A DNA stretch of 8,089 nt. Origin: Desulfobacteraceae bacterium. GTDB taxonomy: Bacteria > Desulfobacterota > DSM-4660 > Desulfatiglandales > Desulfatiglandaceae. This document shows positions 6,145-8,089 of the stretch, in pieces. How positions within the stretch are numbered: the stretch's first letter is position 1; every line of letters starts with the position of its first letter. A program made the translations under genes and the position numbers. The stretch is taken from contig JAUUVE010000078.1 of the NCBI GenBank assembly GCA_030589715.1, positions 1-8,089 of the forward strand. The letters are read 5' to 3'. Below the pieces are notes generated by a model. The model was not told where the DNA came from and ran no database searches. It was given only the letters and a program-made list of their open reading frames with translations.

Positions 6145-6420
6145 TTAGGTTATGGTCTCCTCTGGCGTAGTCTCCCAGACCCAACCCGCATAGTTGGATG
6201 AAATGGGGAGTTCCCTGAAGGCATCCCCCCTCTCTACCAGGATGGCCAGTTCAATCCTCTTGGACCGGCCATAATCCATAAGGGCGTCCATGGCTGCCCG
6301 CACGGTCCTTATCCCTACCAGGACAATGTCACCAACTCAACCATTCTTCTCTAAAATTTCCTCTGCCATCTTTTGAATCTTGGCGGAGATATCTTCCTTT
6401 TTGTTTTTGAAGAGAGCCTT
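6145..6420 (-). pseudogene. pyrR: pyrR pseudogene with internal deletion
   Basis: On the minus strand, one continuous frame from about 6420 to the TAA at 6147-6145 matches both ends of PyrR, the pyr operon regulator and uracil phosphoribosyltransferase. The first part (EDISAKIQKMAEEILEKNG, then after a stop VGDIVLVGIRT) resembles the PyrR N-terminus (HEIIERNKG, ILVGIKT). The rest (TVRAAMDALMDYGRSKRIEL, AILVERG, RELPI, NYAG) matches the PyrR C-terminus (TVRAGMDALVDVGRPSSIQL, AVLVDRGHRELPIRADYIG). An in-frame TGA lies at 6339-6337. Roughly 70 central residues are missing, including the PRPP-binding VDDVLFTGR segment, so no active enzyme can be made. No start codon survives after the AAGGAGG at 6440-6434. 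An extra few residues (DAF) in the RELPI region indicate further decay. Comparison is from memory of PyrR sequences. Confidence 0.88.
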
Positions 6421-6422
6421 AA

Positions 6423-6451
6423 ATTATAATTAACCTCCTTAAATAAGTCAA
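6423..6451 (-). promoter_or_regulatory. Near-consensus sigma70 promoter overlapping the pyrR start region
   Basis: On the minus strand, TTGACT (6451-6446) and TATAAT (6428-6423) are exactly 17 bases apart. The -10 is perfect and the -35 matches at five of six positions. The spacer contains AAGGAGG (6440-6434), which looks like the former pyrR ribosome binding site. Transcription would begin near 6416 and run through the pyrR remnant towards the 400-residue gene and yjbQ, leaving a leader of about 400 bases. Whether it is active cannot be told from sequence. Confidence 0.6.
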
Positions 6452-6601
6452 ATAAATAATAAGATTCTTCCCCATATACCCAATCCATTTTCTTGACTTG
6501 AAAATGTATGGGCCCTCTTATAGAATTGAACCTCAAGGTTGGGCAAATCTTAGCTTCTCGTCCGCTATGGACCAAGATCACCGAGTTTAAGCATTAATGC
6601 C
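6452..6601. other. AT-rich intergenic region upstream of rnc
   Basis: No supported gene. On the plus strand, TTGAAA (6498-6503) and TATAGA (6519-6524) could form an rnc promoter, but the spacer is only 15 bases; TTGACT at 6493-6498 would give 20. A small inverted repeat, AACCTCAAGGTT, lies around 6529-6540 without a T-tract. The rnc promoter is therefore unresolved. Confidence 0.4.
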
Positions 6602-7309
6602 ATGAATTCCTCGTCAAAATTTGGACTTGAAAGGCTTTGCAAGGCGCTGGGTTACAGCTTCAAGCAACCCAAATTGCTCTTCCAGGCATTTCGGCACTCC
6701 TCTTATGTGAATGAGCAGGCAAACTCCAATCTTGGGGATAACGAACGACTTGAATTCTTAGGGGACGCAGTGCTGGAGCTGGCGATCAGCCACATACTAA
6801 TGGATTTGTTTCAGGATGCCGAAGAGGGAGAGCTGTCAAAGCTCAGGGCCATCTTGGTAGGTGAAGCCGGGCTCTACCAGGTTGCCCAAAGGTTAGGATT
6901 GGGTGACTACTTGCTCTTGGGCAGGGGAGAGGAACAGAGCCAAGGAAGAGAAAAGCCTTCCATACTTGCAGACACTACCGAGGCCCTAATGGGCGCCCTC
7001 TACCTCGATGCTGGGTTCCATAAAACGATGAAAATTATTCAAAGACTTTTTTCTCCCTTCCTGGAAAGGGTCGGCACAAGAGAAATGGTACAGGACTTTA
7101 AGAGCTTGCTCCAGGAATACACTCAGCAGACCTTTAAGGCCCTGCCTAAATATAGCCTGGTGGAAGAGACTGGCCCTGACCACGACAAGACATTTAGGGT
7201 GGCCCTGACCCTTAATGGACAAGTCCTGGCCGAAGGAGAGGGGAAAAGCAAAAAGGAGGCCGAGCAAATGGCGGCCAAGGAGGCCTTTTTTTGTGTAAAG
7301 GAGGCATGA
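6602..7309 (+). CDS. rnc: Ribonuclease III
   Basis: The product is 235 residues, a full-length bacterial RNase III that cleaves double-stranded RNA in rRNA and mRNA processing and turnover. The catalytic domain (about 6-155) carries the signature NERLEFLGD (47-55) with E48, E51 and D55, and the second metal site in ILADTTEALMGALYLDAG with D124 and E127, equivalent to D114 and E117 of the E. coli enzyme. The double-stranded RNA-binding domain follows (about 165-232): DFKSLLQEYTQQ, then FRVALTLNGQVLAEGEGKSKKEAEQ in outline, ending in AAKEAF. All catalytic residues are present. The ATG at 6602 is the natural start by homology but has no clear Shine-Dalgarno sequence. The stop overlaps the radical SAM start (ATGA, 7306-7309). 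Confidence 0.97.
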   Translation: MNSSSKFGLERLCKALGYSFKQPKLLFQAFRHSSYVNEQANSNLGDNERLEFLGDAVLELAISHILMDLFQDAEEGELSKLRAILVGEAGLYQVAQRLGLGDYLLLGRGEEQSQGREKPSILADTTEALMGALYLDAGFHKTMKIIQRLFSPFLERVGTREMVQDFKSLLQEYTQQTFKALPKYSLVEETGPDHDKTFRVALTLNGQVLAEGEGKSKKEAEQMAAKEAFFCVKEA

Positions 7310-8089
7310 GACCTTTCATAGTCCCAATCTTTATCCCAAACATGGGATGTCCGCATCGATGTATCTTCTGCGAACAGGAGAGGATAACGGCACAACCCGG
7401 TCAACCACTCAAGAGGGAAGAGATAGAGGGTATCCTCCATAAGGCCATACGCTCAAGGCATTTCCATCAACAAAAGGACCCTGAAATCGCCTTCTATGGT
7501 GGCACTTTTACCGGGCTCCCCCTTGACCGGATGAAAGCACTCCTGGAGATAGCGGAGCGCTATATCAAAGGGGGGCCATTTCGGTCGATCAGGGTCTCCA
7601 CACGGCCGGATGCCTTAGATCCGGAAAGGTTGGAGGCCATGAAACGCAAAGGGGTCCGGACCGTGGAGGTGGGAGCCCAGTCCATGGACAACCAGGTCCT
7701 CCGCCTCTCTATGCGGGGGCATACTGCCGAGGATACTGTCAGGGCGGTTGAGGTACTCAAAAGATACGGCTTTAGGGTAGGAATTCAACTTATGCCAGGA
7801 CTGCCGGGTGACTCTGAGGAAAAATTTCAGGAGACGATCACCAAGGTGATCGATCTACGACCTGACGCGGTCCGGTTGTACCCGGTCCTGATCATCCGCG
7901 GCTCAGGACTTGCCCGACTTTACAGGGAGGGGAAATATGGATCCCTGGACCTTGATGATGCTGTCAATCTATGTATCGAGGGCTGTATTCGCCTGGAAAC
8001 TCAGGGTATTCCCGTAATCCGAATCGGACTGCAAGCCTCTCCCTCACTGCTGGAGGAGGGCCAAATCATTGCAGGTCCCTGGCATCCTG
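7306..8089 (+). CDS. Radical SAM protein, Elp3-like (3' end outside window)
   Basis: The frame is open for 261 codons from ATG 7306 to the right edge with no stop, so the gene is truncated by the window. The N-terminus has the 4Fe-4S/SAM motif C15-x3-C19-x2-C22 (CPHRCIFC). Typical radical SAM core elements follow: FYGGTFTGLP (about 64-73), VSTRPDAL (about 97-104), TVEVGAQSMDNQVL (about 119-132), then LMPGLPGD (163-170). The segment PDAVRLYPVLIIRGSGLARLY and the later IRIGLQASPSLLEEG are characteristic of the elongator protein 3-like bacterial group. Substrate is unknown; tRNA modification is suggested by similarity to Elp3 but the acetyltransferase half is not expected in these shorter bacterial forms. 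ATGA overlap with rnc implies one operon. Confidence 0.9.
   Translation, partial: MRPFIVPIFIPNMGCPHRCIFCEQERITAQPGQPLKREEIEGILHKAIRSRHFHQQKDPEIAFYGGTFTGLPLDRMKALLEIAERYIKGGPFRSIRVSTRPDALDPERLEAMKRKGVRTVEVGAQSMDNQVLRLSMRGHTAEDTVRAVEVLKRYGFRVGIQLMPGLPGDSEEKFQETITKVIDLRPDAVRLYPVLIIRGSGLARLYREGKYGSLDLDDAVNLCIEGCIRLETQGIPVIRIGLQASPSLLEEGQIIAGPWHP

Noticed and set aside
6337..6339. In-frame TGA as a selenocysteine codon in PyrR
   Set aside because: PyrR is not a selenoprotein family, the PRPP-binding region is also deleted and the start is lost, so decay explains it better.
6351..6581. A 76-residue open frame on the minus strand beginning GTG at 6581
   Set aside because: No ribosome binding site, no recognisable family, and its downstream part overlaps the pyrR remnant in another frame. 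A remnant of another gene cannot be excluded.
7123..7440. Minus-strand 105-residue open frame
   Set aside because: Antisense to rnc and the radical SAM gene, both of which are securely identified.

Overview
The window looks like a chromosomal segment of a sulfate- or sulfite-reducing member of the Desulfobacterota (the old Deltaproteobacteria). The strongest evidence is the first 126 bases. They encode the C-terminus of DsrD, the small winged-helix protein of the reductive dissimilatory sulfite reductase locus (dsrABD). A HEAT-repeat protein with an N-terminal zinc-finger region, an FmdB-type zinc ribbon and a stand-alone ATP-grasp protein fit the same phylum. No transposase, integrase, phage gene, tRNA, rRNA or CRISPR array is visible.

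Layout. (1) Positions 1-1491, plus strand: the tail of dsrD, a strong intrinsic terminator at 164-204, then a TPR protein and a YkgJ-type cysteine-cluster protein that overlap by ATGA. The terminator lies only 13 bases before the TPR start codon, so these two genes probably depend on read-through from dsr. (2) Positions 1652-3354, minus strand: a three-gene operon with a very good sigma70-type promoter at 3326-3354. It encodes an FmdB-like zinc ribbon, an acidic 85-residue protein of unknown function and a zinc-finger/HEAT-repeat protein. (3) Positions 3444-4301, plus strand: a single ATP-grasp ligase-like gene transcribed away from that operon. (4) Positions 4309-4400: degenerate heptamer repeats in inverted orientation between convergent genes, probably acting as a two-way terminator. 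(5) Positions 4393-6002, minus strand: yjbQ (UPF0047), preceded by an unrecognised 400-residue protein gene. (6) Positions 6003-6601: about 600 bases with no intact gene. This gap holds a short heptamer tract, an internally deleted pyrR pseudogene on the minus strand and a near-consensus minus-strand promoter. (7) Positions 6602-8089, plus strand: rnc (ribonuclease III) overlapping by ATGA a radical SAM gene of the Elp3-like type, which runs off the end.

How the genes relate: the left block is an extension of the sulfite reductase locus, where the TPR and cysteine-cluster proteins could assist assembly or metal supply of the reductase (inference from position). The middle blocks are small-protein operons of unknown role. 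The right block is RNA processing plus a radical SAM enzyme. No complete new defence or mobile system is visible. The most distinctive observations are the pyrR pseudogene, whose junction suggests deletion between two similar Arg-Thr sites, the promoter superimposed on its old ribosome binding site, the heptamer repeats and the dsr/TPR/YkgJ arrangement with an internal terminator.
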